A stretch of DNA of 64,000 nucleotides, taken from positions 1-64,000 of the forward strand of contig NZ_JHVB01000013.1 in assembly GCF_000619925.1 (NCBI RefSeq). The letters run 5' to 3'. Each line of letters begins with the position of its first letter. The first letter of the stretch is position 1. Position numbers and translations under genes: made by a program. Below are positions 51,901 through 60,576 of this stretch, one piece after another. This stretch comes from Treponema sp. C6A8. Lineage in GTDB: Bacteria; Spirochaetota; Spirochaetia; Treponematales; Treponemataceae. The notes under the pieces were generated by a model that searched no databases, was not told where the DNA came from, and worked only from the letters and a program-made list of their open reading frames with translations.

Positions 51901-52449
51901 TACCTTTTCTTCAGAAATTTCATCGCCTTCATTTTCAGCTGTCTGAGATTCTTCATATTCTCTTCTTGGCTGAGCAGAAGAAGCGCGCTTAGATTTAGGG
52001 CCAAATAAAATCGGATTGATTTTGTCCGCAATAATACCGGCACCCAAAAATTCAATGATGATGAGCATAAGGCCGGTTACAACGGCAACAAAAACCTTTA
52101 CGCCCGGGAATCCCGAATGTTCAAGGGCAAGAATCGAGCGGCAGATATTTTCTGTGATAACGGCAGTAAAAAATGGAACGATAGCGGTCAAAAGACGCAT
52201 TGTTTTGCGTGCTGACCATTTTGTTGCAAAGCAGGAAAGTCCGGCAATAAAAAGAAAAAGCGGAATTAAAGTACTAGAAAAACCGTAAACGGTAAAAATT
52301 ACATTTCCAAGAATGAATAAAGGATTGCTGCTTCCTGCTCCCATTGAGCCAAAATCCAAAGCCTGCAAAATCAAACTGATTGAAAAAATTGCGGCAATTA
52401 AAAGCAGAACAACGCCTGTAGTAATGTTAGATTTGTTAGAAGTCTTCAT
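48952..52449 (-). CDS. ftsK: DNA translocase FtsK
   Basis: A 1165-residue FtsK/SpoIIIE protein: four N-terminal TMs (about 10-145), a very acidic Glu/Asp-rich linker (about 155-680), then the motor: P-loop GATGSGKSVCVNSLI near residue 848, VIIDEFADLM, ATQRPSVNVITG, and a C-terminal winged gamma domain (SYLQRRLSIGYNRAARLVEE). It moves DNA at the septum and clears chromosome dimers. The linker is unusually acidic rather than Pro/Gln rich. No dif site or partner is seen nearby. Confidence 0.95.
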   Translation of the reverse strand: MKTSNKSNITTGVVLLLIAAIFSISLILQALDFGSMGAGSSNPLFILGNVIFTVYGFSSTLIPLFLFIAGLSCFATKWSARKTMRLLTAIVPFFTAVITENICRSILALEHSGFPGVKVFVAVVTGLMLIIIEFLGAGIIADKINPILFGPKSKRASSAQPRREYEESQTAENEGDEISEEKVNPAESFDSIGKLNTEGLIFGKGNEAPAETKVEVKSKEEPAPQVATLSCSDNFDSIKSDEIEELDPNEVVEDDEDLEGISAVNAVDTDEVNGSDLQAVNQEIKNEVSNVFDAALSEIKPHAEPSIDVEEEDEAATPGASIITEEEYAALTDFSDELEDESEEEEAPAEELKWDNLPPEQETLPPEYDEDYAEEDAGADSVEEEIDENDPALEFPPKEEEGAANSEDDPFSAFDVDDEKVSNAKKNSNAENPYSAAKYIDSVVENPNFGHGITLRDGTEPEESEEEKKTPEQPKSKFPSRINLSDSENEDGYVEDETLPFPDIPDEEPELEKEEEPRNHAVGLSSFVPATFDDDAISRAAANSSALYAASHEKPAETFGSGNVFDEMEEEIRRESLKKLSEETEKAYQKGELEEPELEQIDAEIIDNEDVADIKDTDEEPLPTVNDLTATNEEEIQAEIDDSEHDDVFEDESVAFNDEVNSYTPNDAFAHEDEPKSQEIMANPPKIGNRAVKKGPYVIPSNLLTAYKDDQYWIIDDATKESAMNLTQTLAEFNIEAQVIGIKKGPVVTMFEILPAPGVRLQKIVALQDNIALSLAAQSVRIVAPIPGKQAVGIEVPNRHRSIVGFRELIEMKLDEWDKMAVPVVLGKDILGKAQLIDLVKTPHMLIAGATGSGKSVCVNSLILSILYKRSFRDVKLILVDPKVVELKLYNNIPHLLVPVITEPKKALQALQWCLCEMERRYALLDSMGVRDISTYNQRIKERDIATEKLPYIVVIIDEFADLMATSGRELESTVARLTAMSRAVGIHLVLATQRPSVNVITGLIKANIPSRIAFMVSSRTDSNIIIDSVGAEKLLGRGDMLYASAVDPAPVRIQGTFISDQEVEDVVNAVKEYGEPDYIDDQVFYEEEEDGDDFELNGNYEGDPLYDQALEIVIQSGKASASYLQRRLSIGYNRAARLVEEMEERGIVGPANGSKPREIIHVPG

Positions 52450-52500
52450 AATGTCATTATCGGATTATTAAAAGGTGAGTTTAGAAGTTTTTAAGTGGAT

Positions 52501-52594
52501 GGCAGCTCGCTAGTCTCGCTGCTGAGATGTTTTTATCGATAATCCTAAACTGACCCGCTGTCGCAGCTCAGTTTTTAACGGATTTTCGATTATC
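52501..52594 (-). repeat. Structured repeat with covarying stems, copy 2
   Basis: On the minus strand GATAATC...GATTATCG flanks AAACTGA-GCTG-CGA-CAGC-GGG-TCAGTTT and a second hairpin with the loop GAGACTAGCGA. Compared with copy 1 at 18762-18858, two base pairs of the AAATCGA stem and two of the second stem change together. It follows the UPF0210 gene on the same strand, upstream of ftsK. Confidence 0.7.
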
Positions 52595-52626
52595 ATCTAA
52601 TTTCTGGCAAAGGTCGTAATCAAGTC

Positions 52627-52681
52627 TACAATGCAGGCGTTTCGCACCTTTGCCTCAAGTTTCTTCGAAACTTGCATTGTA
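52627..52681 (-). repeat. Nested inverted repeat after the UPF0210 gene
   Basis: Outer stem TACAATGCA/TGCATTGTA (52627-52635/52673-52681), inside CAAGTTTC-TTC-GAAACTTG and a shorter GGC/GCC stem. The inner hairpin is close to that at 356-375. It touches the UPF0210 stop and could act as its transcript end. Confidence 0.5.
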
Positions 52682-52683
52682 AT

Positions 52684-54045
52684 CTAGTTTCTAAAACTGT
52701 GGATTGGTGCCGGGATTCTTCCGCCGCGGTTGATGAAGTCTGCGCAGCTGAACTTATTTACGTCCATAACCGGGCAGCCACCGAGAAGTCCGCCGAACTC
52801 AACCCAGTCGCCGGCTTTTTTGCCAGGAGCAGGAATCAAGCGGCAGGCAGTAGTCTTGTTGTTTACCATACCGATTGCAAATTCATCAGCCATAATGCCC
52901 GAAATTGTAGTTGCCGGAGTATCGCCCGGAATTGCAATCATATCAAGGCCGACTGAACATACTGTAGTCATAGCTTCAAGCTTTTCAAGGCAGATAGAGC
53001 CTGTTTCTACGGCGTGAATCATACCCTCATCTTCAGAAACCGGAATAAAGGCACCCGAAAGGCCACCGACATTTGTGCTGGCCATAACACCGCCTTTTTT
53101 AACCATATCTGTCAGCATGGCAAGAGCAGCTGTTGTTCCCGGCGCACCGCAGCCTTCAAGACCGATTTCTTCAAGAATTCGGGCAACTGAATCGCCAACG
53201 GCAGGAGTAGGTGCAAGCGACAGGTCAAGAATACCAAAGTTAGTCTCAAGACGCTTTGCAGCTTCACTTCCAACCAGCTGACCCATACGGGTGATTTTGA
53301 AAGCCATTTTTTTAATACCGTCAGCCAGAACGTTAATCGGCTGACCCTTGTATTCGCGGGCAGCCGCAAGAATTACGCCAGGACCAGAAACACCAACATT
53401 GATAACGCTGTCGCCCTCTCCGGGACCATGGAAAGCACCGGCCATAAAAGGATTGTCCTCAGGCGCATTACAGAAAATTACCAGCTTGGCACAGCCGTTT
53501 ACTTCGTTGTTTTTAGAAACCTCGGCAGTTTTTGCAACAGTTTCTCCCATCAGCTTAACGGCATCCATGTTGATACCCGATTTTGTCGAACCAACGTTTA
53601 CCGAAGAGCAAACAAAATCAGTAGAAGCCAGGGCTTCCGGAATAGAATCAATCAGAATGCGGTCAGCCGGAGTAATACCCTTCTGAACCAGAGCCGAAAA
53701 TCCGCCCAAAAAGTTCACGCCAAGGTCTTTTGCGGCGCGGTCGAGCGTCTTACAGTAGTCAACATAAGATTTAGCATTGCTGGCACCGGCAACCAGGGCA
53801 ATCGGAGTAACGGAAATACGCTTGTTGATGATAGGAACACCGAATTCCTTTTCAATATCCTGACCGACCTTTACAAGATTGCCTGCCTTTTTCATAATCT
53901 TGTCATAAATCTTGTCGCAGGCTCGCTTGTTGTCAGAATCCGCACAGTCCAGAAGAGAAATACCCATAGTAATGCAGCGGATATCCAGCTTCTGGCGCAT
54001 AAACATATTTACAGTTTCCTGAATTTCTACCGGTGAAAAAATCAT
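52684..54045 (-). CDS. UPF0210 / DUF711 (PFL-family) protein
   Basis: A 453-residue protein recognised by [50 protein letters not shown] and the C-terminal glycine-rich VPSLTPG-like region ([13 protein letters not shown] end). The family resembles pyruvate formate-lyase-type folds but has no established reaction. The ATG at 54045 is preceded by CGAGGGTATT; an upstream in-frame TTG is less likely. Often found next to ACT-domain genes, not here. Confidence 0.82.
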   Translation of the reverse strand: MIFSPVEIQETVNMFMRQKLDIRCITMGISLLDCADSDNKRACDKIYDKIMKKAGNLVKVGQDIEKEFGVPIINKRISVTPIALVAGASNAKSYVDYCKTLDRAAKDLGVNFLGGFSALVQKGITPADRILIDSIPEALASTDFVCSSVNVGSTKSGINMDAVKLMGETVAKTAEVSKNNEVNGCAKLVIFCNAPEDNPFMAGAFHGPGEGDSVINVGVSGPGVILAAAREYKGQPINVLADGIKKMAFKITRMGQLVGSEAAKRLETNFGILDLSLAPTPAVGDSVARILEEIGLEGCGAPGTTAALAMLTDMVKKGGVMASTNVGGLSGAFIPVSEDEGMIHAVETGSICLEKLEAMTTVCSVGLDMIAIPGDTPATTISGIMADEFAIGMVNNKTTACRLIPAPGKKAGDWVEFGGLLGGCPVMDVNKFSCADFINRGGRIPAPIHSFRN

Positions 54046-54141
54046 AATACCCTCGATTTTCAATAAAAATACTTAAATTTGTTTAATAATACTGAAAAAA
54101 GGCTTGTAAGGAAAGGGTGTCTAAAAACCGATAATATTAAT

Positions 54142-55233
54142 ATGAAGAAATGCATCAGTTTTTTACTCGCCCTTTTGGTTTTGTTGAACTCCAGTTTTGC
54201 TAAAAAAAAGGCTAAGCCAAAGGTAAAGCCTAATAATGATTTGCCCGCAGAAGAAATAGAATTCAGTATCAGCGCAGATGACTTGCCGGACGGAAAAACT
54301 GCCGAACCTCTTCCTTTATATACTCTGAAAACTCCACTGGGTGAACCTGTAAAACTCCGTGAAAGCTGGGGCTATGTAATGCAGACCCGCTTGGGAGAAT
54401 ACACTCCTGGACTTCCCCTTACAGATATTTGTTTTTTTGCTGCCGAGGTAAACTGCTACGGCGAACTTGTGGGTGTACCAGCCCGCTCAAAAATCAACAC
54501 AAACGGCGCCCGCTGCCACCTTGTAATTGTTTGCGACAGTAAATCTTTGACACATTTTGTCTTGCAGCCGGGCTCGGAAGTCCGAAAAAAGCTTTTACGC
54601 GACATTGTAAAGGCGGGCGCGGCTTACGACGGCGTTCAGATTGATTTTGAACTGGTACCGGCTCGTGACAGGGGGCACTTTATCACCTTCCTTGCCGACT
54701 TACGTTACATGCTGGGGCAGAAAAAATGGTTTACAGTCTGCGTGCCTGCCCGCTTTAAGCAGCTGACAGAGGACGTTTACCCCTACAAGGATATTGCCAG
54801 ATACTGCGACCGCGTTTTTGTAATGGCTTACGACGAACACTGGTCAGGAGGAACACCGGGGCCGGTTGCCTCTCTGGACTGGTGCCGTAAAATCACCGAA
54901 TACGCAAAAAAATCTATTCCTGAAAAAAAACTGATAATGGGAATTCCTCTTTACGGTCGCAGCTGGGCAAACGAAACTACCGCCGGCGCATGGTACTTCA
55001 GCGGGGCCAACCGCATTATGACGGAACACGGAGTTGAAAAAATTGAATACGACGGCGAAATCCCGAAATTTAAATACACCGCCAACGTAGAAGTAACCGG
55101 CTGGTTTAACGACGTTTATTCAGTCCTTGAATTCTGCCGCCTCTACGAAAGCTTTGACATCCACAAAATGGGCTTCTGGCGCGTAGGCTTTGAAGACCCG
55201 GCCCTTTGGGACTGGATTAAGATTAATAGATAG
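54142..55233 (+). CDS. Secreted GH18-like glycosidase
   Basis: A 363-residue secreted protein: signal peptide (CISFLLALLVLLNSSFAKKK), a basic/Pro-rich stretch, then a GH18-type TIM barrel. The catalytic motif YDGVQIDFEL (about residues 163-170) has the DxxDxE pattern, and FVMAYDEHWSGGTPGPVAS and LIMGIPLYGRSWANET fit spore-germination/peptidoglycan-type GH18 proteins. It may cut chitin-like or peptidoglycan glycans outside the cell. A GATAAT lies 6 nt before the ATG. It is convergent with the ModF-like gene. Confidence 0.85.
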   Translation: MKKCISFLLALLVLLNSSFAKKKAKPKVKPNNDLPAEEIEFSISADDLPDGKTAEPLPLYTLKTPLGEPVKLRESWGYVMQTRLGEYTPGLPLTDICFFAAEVNCYGELVGVPARSKINTNGARCHLVIVCDSKSLTHFVLQPGSEVRKKLLRDIVKAGAAYDGVQIDFELVPARDRGHFITFLADLRYMLGQKKWFTVCVPARFKQLTEDVYPYKDIARYCDRVFVMAYDEHWSGGTPGPVASLDWCRKITEYAKKSIPEKKLIMGIPLYGRSWANETTAGAWYFSGANRIMTEHGVEKIEYDGEIPKFKYTANVEVTGWFNDVYSVLEFCRLYESFDIHKMGFWRVGFEDPALWDWIKINR

Positions 55234-55236
55234 AAA

Positions 55237-56874
55237 TTATCTTTCCAAAATCTTATACATCGGGCTTTCGTCCGGGCAAAGCTGCAGGACGTGATGTTCG
55301 CAGGCAAGGGCTTCGCTCGGGTCGTGGGTAACGTGAAGCATTGTTGTAGTTCCGCCTTCGCCAATTAATTCCAGCAGATTTAAGATTTTTTGACGGTATT
55401 CTTCATCAAGGCCGTGACAAGGCTCATCCAGAATTAAAACTTTTGGTGTTTTTACTGCAGAACGAAGAATTAAAATTGCGCGCTGTTCGCCGTAGCTGAG
55501 GTTGCCGAAACTTTCGTTTTCGCGGCCGGCAAAACCGCCCAGTGCCAGCCATTTTCTTGCGGCGGCAGCTTCTACGTCGGTGGCGGCACCGTACAAACCG
55601 ATTGAATCGCGGAAGCCGGAAACAATTACGTTCAAAAGCGAAGTGCCCCCTACCATCCTGTATTCAACGTGCAGTCTGTATGAAACGATTCCCAGCTGTT
55701 TTTTAATGTCCCAGATTGATTCGCCGGAACCACGGCGGGCACCAAAAAGACGAACGTCGTTGCAGAAAACCTGCATGTTGTCGCCGGTAATCAGCTCAAG
55801 GAAGGTGGTTTTTCCGCTTCCGTTTGGGCCTTGAATCAGCCAGTGCTGGCCCCGCAGAAGTTTCCAGTTCAAATCTACAAGAACCTTGTGGTCGTCCCAG
55901 CCGACGTTAACGTGGTTCATTTCTATAAGAGGGACAGTGCCTTCAGAAGCTTGGGGTCCGGCTGCATGTTCTTCCTCTGCCTTCGCAGCACCCGAGCTGG
56001 CGTTTTCAGAATCGGCTCTTAAGACGGCAGTGTCGGCTAAAGTTTCGCTAAAGGCATCTGAAAATTCTGCTTTAGCTTCATCTTTTTTATTCTGATTATT
56101 AGCCGTACGCTCAGCCATCAATTTTTCGTAGTCTGCACGTTTACCGCAGAAGGTGATTTCCTTTCCGCTGAATTCCAGAACGTGTGTAATTGCATCCGGG
56201 ATTTCGTGCCAGCGTTCCATGCCAAGAATTACGTGGGGAAGGTCGCCGCCCTGTTTTTTTACGATGGTATTAAAAAAGTCCAGAAGAATTGTGCGGCTCT
56301 GAATGTCTAGCCCGGCAAAAGGATCGCTCAAAATCAAAAGTTTTTTGCCGCTGATTAGGGCGCGGGCAAGAAGAGTTCGGCGGATTTCGCCGGTAGACAT
56401 GTATTTTAAGCCGCGGTCAAGGATTTTTTCTATTCCGCAAAGCTTGATGGCAGGGTAAGTTTCAATTCGCTGTGCTTCCGGCGGAAGTGGCGCATTTTTT
56501 TTGATTTTTCCGCAGATTGATTCTGCAATAAAAACGCGTCCTGTTCGCCCGATATCAACGCCGCCTTCTACATATTCACTTTCGTCGTTAAGGCGCTCTT
56601 CTTCTATTAATCGTGCTGCGCGTTCCAGCGAAACTATTTCTACGCTGTCGCCAAAAACGCTTGAATAAAGTGCACCGTCAGCCGCATTCTGACTGTTGGG
56701 CACAATTTTAAGACTGCTTCCGCTAAGGGCGTTTACAAAATCGGCTTTTCCGCCGCCGTTGGGGCCAATTACAAGCCAAGCCTGCCCTTCCTCAAAAGTC
56801 CAGTCAAGGTGGGGAATCAGGGTGCTGCGGCTGTTTTCAATTCGACAGTTTTTAATAGAAATAAGGTTTGCCAT
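55237..56874 (-). CDS. Twin ABC ATPase, ModF-like, with a degenerate first nucleotide site
   Basis: A 545-residue protein with two ABC cassettes and no TM. NBD2 is intact: LIQGPNGSGKTTFLELITGD, LSYGEQRAILILRS, KVLILDEPCHGLD. NBD1 is degenerate: IGPNGGGKADFVNALSG has Ala where Ser/Thr should coordinate Mg, and the Walker B reads LLILSDPFAGLD, so the Asp is replaced by Ser. The layout matches ModF (molybdenum-transport ATPase F). No modABC is nearby. Catalysis likely rests on NBD2. Confidence 0.82.
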   Translation of the reverse strand: MANLISIKNCRIENSRSTLIPHLDWTFEEGQAWLVIGPNGGGKADFVNALSGSSLKIVPNSQNAADGALYSSVFGDSVEIVSLERAARLIEEERLNDESEYVEGGVDIGRTGRVFIAESICGKIKKNAPLPPEAQRIETYPAIKLCGIEKILDRGLKYMSTGEIRRTLLARALISGKKLLILSDPFAGLDIQSRTILLDFFNTIVKKQGGDLPHVILGMERWHEIPDAITHVLEFSGKEITFCGKRADYEKLMAERTANNQNKKDEAKAEFSDAFSETLADTAVLRADSENASSGAAKAEEEHAAGPQASEGTVPLIEMNHVNVGWDDHKVLVDLNWKLLRGQHWLIQGPNGSGKTTFLELITGDNMQVFCNDVRLFGARRGSGESIWDIKKQLGIVSYRLHVEYRMVGGTSLLNVIVSGFRDSIGLYGAATDVEAAAARKWLALGGFAGRENESFGNLSYGEQRAILILRSAVKTPKVLILDEPCHGLDEEYRQKILNLLELIGEGGTTTMLHVTHDPSEALACEHHVLQLCPDESPMYKILER

Positions 56875-56917
56875 GCAGATGTTGTAGCATATTTCGAAAT
56901 TTTCTAAAATACCATTT

Positions 56918-58285
56918 ATGAATTTAAAGCGACTGATTTATCCAGACCTTCTTAATGGCAGTATTTTTAAGGCAATCCTCTTTTTTATGCTTCCGATTAT
57001 TACTTCATATCTTTTTCAGCAGCTTTATAACACTGCAGACACGGTAATCGTCGGTCACTATTTAAGTGAAAAATCTCTTGCGGCAATTGGTGCCTGTGCT
57101 GCAATTTTTGAGCTGGTACTTAATCTTGGAAACGGTTTTGGAAGCGGCTGCAGTATTGTAATTGCCCGGGCTTTTGGGTCCGGAAACCGCGATTATCTAA
57201 AAAAGGCGGTTGCGGCTTCTCTGATCATAATGGCTGCAGTTTTTATTGCCATTTCTCTTTTCTGTATTTTCTGCCTCAGACCGGTTTTAGTTGCTCTTGG
57301 AACGCCTGAAGAAATTCTTTCAGAAGCTTTGGAATATATTTCTGTGATAGGAACTTTCTGCGGAGTTTTGTTTGCCTACAATCTTTTTGCTGGAATGCTG
57401 CGCGCCATTGGAAATTCCTTTATGCCCCTCATTTTTTTAGTACTTTCTTCTATTATAAATGTGATTTTAGATATCCTTTTGATTACAAAACTTAAGATGG
57501 GTGTTGGCGGAACTGCGGTTGCAACTGTAATTGCTCAGGGAATCTCAGTTATTTTCTGCATTCTTTATATTTTCAAAGGGGCAAAAATCCTGATTCCAAC
57601 TGCTGCAAGTTTTAAATACAATGGAAACGAAAGCCGCAAGCTTTATAAGGATTTAATAGGGCAGGGACTTTCAATGGCCTTGATGATGTCTATTGTCGGC
57701 TCCGGTACTTTGATTTTGCAATCTGCAATCAACAGTTTTGGTACTTATATTATTGCAGGTCACATTGCTGCAAGAAAAATGTTCTCGCTTTCTACCGTAG
57801 TGATTTTTAGTCTTGGAATGACAAGCTCGACCTTTGTTTCGCAGAATTACGGGGCCGGGAAAATTGACCGTATTAAAAAAGGTATAAATTATGCAATTGG
57901 TTTTATCTGGGCTTACACGGTAATTCTTGTAATACTTTCTCCTTTTTTTGTCCGCCCTATTTTTACTTTTGTTTCCGGCTCTGAAAATCCGGAGCTTCTT
58001 GATTACGGCACAAAATACCTTCGTTTTGCCTTTCCTTTTTTTATAGTTCTGGGGCCGCTGATTGTTTTTAGGAACTCTCTTCAGGGATTAGGTGCAAAAC
58101 TTCTTCCTCTGGTTTCAAGCTTTATGGAACTTGCTGGAAAAATCCTTTTTACACTTTTTATTATTCCTCATCTTGGAACCTTCGGAATAATTTTATGCGA
58201 GCCTCTTATCTGGAACGTGATGGCAATTCAGCTGACCTGGGCCTTTGTAAAAAGACTTCGCCAGGTTAGTGAAAATGCTGCTTAA
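56918..58285 (+). CDS. MATE-family multidrug/Na+ antiporter
   Basis: A 455-residue 12-TM exporter: FFMLPIITSYLFQQLYNTAD, TVIVGHYLSEKSLAAIGACA and FGSGCSIVIARAFGSGN are typical MATE blocks. It likely exports cationic drugs in exchange for Na+ or H+. A TAAAAT box ends 7 nt before the ATG and no ribosome site is seen, so it may be leaderless. It stands between the ModF-like gene (divergent) and ychJ. Confidence 0.92.
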   Translation: MNLKRLIYPDLLNGSIFKAILFFMLPIITSYLFQQLYNTADTVIVGHYLSEKSLAAIGACAAIFELVLNLGNGFGSGCSIVIARAFGSGNRDYLKKAVAASLIIMAAVFIAISLFCIFCLRPVLVALGTPEEILSEALEYISVIGTFCGVLFAYNLFAGMLRAIGNSFMPLIFLVLSSIINVILDILLITKLKMGVGGTAVATVIAQGISVIFCILYIFKGAKILIPTAASFKYNGNESRKLYKDLIGQGLSMALMMSIVGSGTLILQSAINSFGTYIIAGHIAARKMFSLSTVVIFSLGMTSSTFVSQNYGAGKIDRIKKGINYAIGFIWAYTVILVILSPFFVRPIFTFVSGSENPELLDYGTKYLRFAFPFFIVLGPLIVFRNSLQGLGAKLLPLVSSFMELAGKILFTLFIIPHLGTFGIILCEPLIWNVMAIQLTWAFVKRLRQVSENAA

Positions 58286-58344
58286 ATCAGTTTTTAGATA
58301 GCCCTATTTTCATATTTCTTCCATTTTGGTAAAATCATACTATT

Positions 58345-58842
58345 ATGAGTAAAAATGAAAATCTTTGCCCTTGCGGTTCAGGGAAAACTTACGCTGAATG
58401 TTGCGAACCGATTATCAAAGGAACTGTAAAGGCTCCTACTGCGGAAGCTTGTATGCGCGCCCGCTATTCATCTTATGTAAAGCACGAAATTGACTTTATC
58501 ATTAAATCTTGCGACGACGAAGAAGGTCTTGCAGAAATCGACAAGAAAGCTACTGAAGACTGGAGCCGCCAGTCACAGTGGAACGGTCTTAAAATCCTTC
58601 GCACAGAAAAAGGTGAAAAAGAAGGTGAAGAGATTGTTGAATTCACGGCTGATTACACTTTGCACAACATGCACGAACTTCATCACGAAGTTTCTTTGTT
58701 CAAGAAAATCAATGATGAATGGAAATACGTTGCTGGTAATGTAATTCCAGAAACTGTAAAACGCGTTGGCGCAAAAGTTGGCCGCAACGATCCATGTCCT
58801 TGTGGTTCTGGGAAAAAATACAAACAGTGCTGCGGTAGATAA
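58345..58842 (+). CDS. YchJ-family protein with two SEC-C zinc motifs
   Basis: A 165-residue protein with SEC-C motifs at both ends ([16 protein letters not shown] and [20 protein letters not shown]-x-C...CC zinc ligands), and a NTF2-like middle. UPF0225/YchJ proteins are of unknown biochemical role; the zinc motif resembles SecA's C-terminus, so translocation or ribosome-linked work is possible. The stop overlaps the rlmB start (TAATG). Confidence 0.9.
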   Translation: MSKNENLCPCGSGKTYAECCEPIIKGTVKAPTAEACMRARYSSYVKHEIDFIIKSCDDEEGLAEIDKKATEDWSRQSQWNGLKILRTEKGEKEGEEIVEFTADYTLHNMHELHHEVSLFKKINDEWKYVAGNVIPETVKRVGAKVGRNDPCPCGSGKKYKQCCGR

Positions 58843-59615
58843 TGATACTCACCGGTTTCCATAGTATTGAAGAAAAACTCCGCTCCTTAAAAGAGGGCAC
58901 AGCTTCCGGCTACAAGCTTTATTACAGCAAGCCGGGACCTCGTGTTAAAAAAATTATTGCGGCCGCTAAGGAAGCAGGAATTACTACCGAACAGACTGAT
59001 GACAAAAAGCTTGACCAGATGGTTTCTTCCCTTTCTCAGGCTTTGCGTGATCATCGCGGAGTCCTTCTTGAAATTGAAGGCGAAGAAAAAAAATCTGTAA
59101 ATATCGTAGATTTTGATGCATGGCTTAAAACCGGTGCAAAGGGAGAAAAGGCGACAGTTGTCGTTCTTGACCGTGTTACAGATCCGCACAATGTTGGCGC
59201 AATCATCCGTAGCTGCGATCAGTTCGGGGCAGATTTAGTTGTCCTTCCTGAGCATAAGGCAGCAAGTAATATTGAAGAAAACGAAGTGATCGCAAGAACA
59301 AGCGCCGGATCTTCTGCCTGGGTGCCCCTTGCTATCGTAAATAATCTGGTAAGAGCGGTTGAACAGCTTAAAGATGCCGGATTCTGGGTTTACGGTGCAG
59401 ATGCCGGTGGCGAAACCTGCGGAAAAGTAGATTTTGCCCAGAAATCTGTGATTGTAATGGGCAGCGAAGGAACTGGAATTGCACAGTTGCTTGAAAAACA
59501 GTGCGATACCATTGTATCTATTCCGACTTGCGGAAAAATTGACAGTTTGAATGTGTCGGTGGCAGCAGGCGTTTTACTTTTTGAGCGCTTCCGACGCTTG
59601 CAGCTTGAAAAATAG
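58842..59615 (+). CDS. rlmB: 23S rRNA (guanosine-2'-O)-methyltransferase, TrmH/SpoU family
   Basis: A 257-residue protein with an N-terminal SpoU substrate-binding domain (about 1-85) and a SPOUT knot (VVVLDRVTDPHNVGAIIRSC, NEVIARTSAGSSAW, IVMGSEGTGI, SLNVSVAAGVLLFE). RlmB methylates the 2'-O of a 23S G. It is translationally coupled to ychJ and followed by the HlyIII-like gene. Confidence 0.92.
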   Translation: MILTGFHSIEEKLRSLKEGTASGYKLYYSKPGPRVKKIIAAAKEAGITTEQTDDKKLDQMVSSLSQALRDHRGVLLEIEGEEKKSVNIVDFDAWLKTGAKGEKATVVVLDRVTDPHNVGAIIRSCDQFGADLVVLPEHKAASNIEENEVIARTSAGSSAWVPLAIVNNLVRAVEQLKDAGFWVYGADAGGETCGKVDFAQKSVIVMGSEGTGIAQLLEKQCDTIVSIPTCGKIDSLNVSVAAGVLLFERFRRLQLEK

Positions 59616-59624
59616 GGGGCTTAT

Positions 59625-60527
59625 ATGTCTAGAAAAGAAGATATCGCTATGGCAGCGGTAAGAAAATCAACCTTGCGTTCCTTGAAGGAAAAAAAGGCAT
59701 CGCGCCTTGCTCAGCTTAAAGAGGATTATCAGAAACAGGTTCGCGAAATTGAGATTCAGTATGACGAAGACCCTGAGCGTCTTAAGGCAAAATATGCGGC
59801 TGCTGACTATGCTAAGTCTGAAAAGGCCCGCAAACGTGCCGAAGCTAAAATTGCCCGCGAAAAATCTGCAATTGAACTGAGTAAAAAATACCGTCCTTTT
59901 ACTCTGCCGGAGGAAATTGCCTCTGCCATTGTTCAGGGAATTGGCGCCTGTCTTTTTGTTGCGGCAACTGCCTGCCTTGAAACTCTGGCAATCCGCAATG
60001 CAGTAAAATATGTAAACCTTACAACCGTTATGTACGCCCTTTTTGGCGCAACAATGATTGCGATGTACATTTTTTCTACCCTGCGGCACTCGCTTACAAA
60101 CCGCCTTGCAAAAGATGTTTTCAATCGTCTTTCGCATTTTTCTTCATTTTTAATTATTGGTTTTGGTTATACTGCTTATACAGTAACAAAGATTGAAGGT
60201 CAGATTGGATGGACTTTGTTTGGTATTGTTTGGGGACTTTCTGTAATTGGTGCAATTATGTTTGCAATCAGTGGCGAACGTCTTGGCAGACTCACTCTTG
60301 CCCTTTACATTATTGCAGGATTTTCGGGCGTATTTGTATGCCGCATTCTTTACGGTGTGCTTTCGCCTGCAAGCTTTAAAATGCTTATGACTGCGGCGGT
60401 TTTCTACCTTGTGGGTGTGATTTTCTACTCGCTGAGAAAATACCGCTTTATGCACTTTATAGGAAATATTTTGATGCTGATTGGAAGCATTAATATTTTC
60501 TTCAGCTTATTCTTTATTAACTCGTAA
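59625..60527 (+). CDS. Hemolysin III/PAQR-like membrane protein with N-terminal coiled coil and altered zinc ligands
   Basis: A 300-residue protein. Residues 1-90 are a charged coiled coil (SRLAQLKEDYQKQVREIEIQ). The rest has seven TMs and HlyIII motifs (RPFTLPEEIASAIVQGIGAC, MYIFSTLRHSL), but the usual HGxG histidine is Gln and the last HxxxH reads HFIGN, so one zinc ligand is lost; the TM2 histidine remains. Function is unknown (family: receptors or ceramidase-like). Confidence 0.8.
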   Translation: MSRKEDIAMAAVRKSTLRSLKEKKASRLAQLKEDYQKQVREIEIQYDEDPERLKAKYAAADYAKSEKARKRAEAKIAREKSAIELSKKYRPFTLPEEIASAIVQGIGACLFVAATACLETLAIRNAVKYVNLTTVMYALFGATMIAMYIFSTLRHSLTNRLAKDVFNRLSHFSSFLIIGFGYTAYTVTKIEGQIGWTLFGIVWGLSVIGAIMFAISGERLGRLTLALYIIAGFSGVFVCRILYGVLSPASFKMLMTAAVFYLVGVIFYSLRKYRFMHFIGNILMLIGSINIFFSLFFINS

Positions 60528-60576
60528 ATTTTTTGCGGCCTGAGTGCCGCAAATTGTTATAAAAAGGATTTTTATC

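Noticed and set aside
50400..51990. FtsK acidic linker as a frameshift or repeat artefact
   Set aside because: The frame stays open and both flanking domains are in frame; the acidic stretch is coherent.
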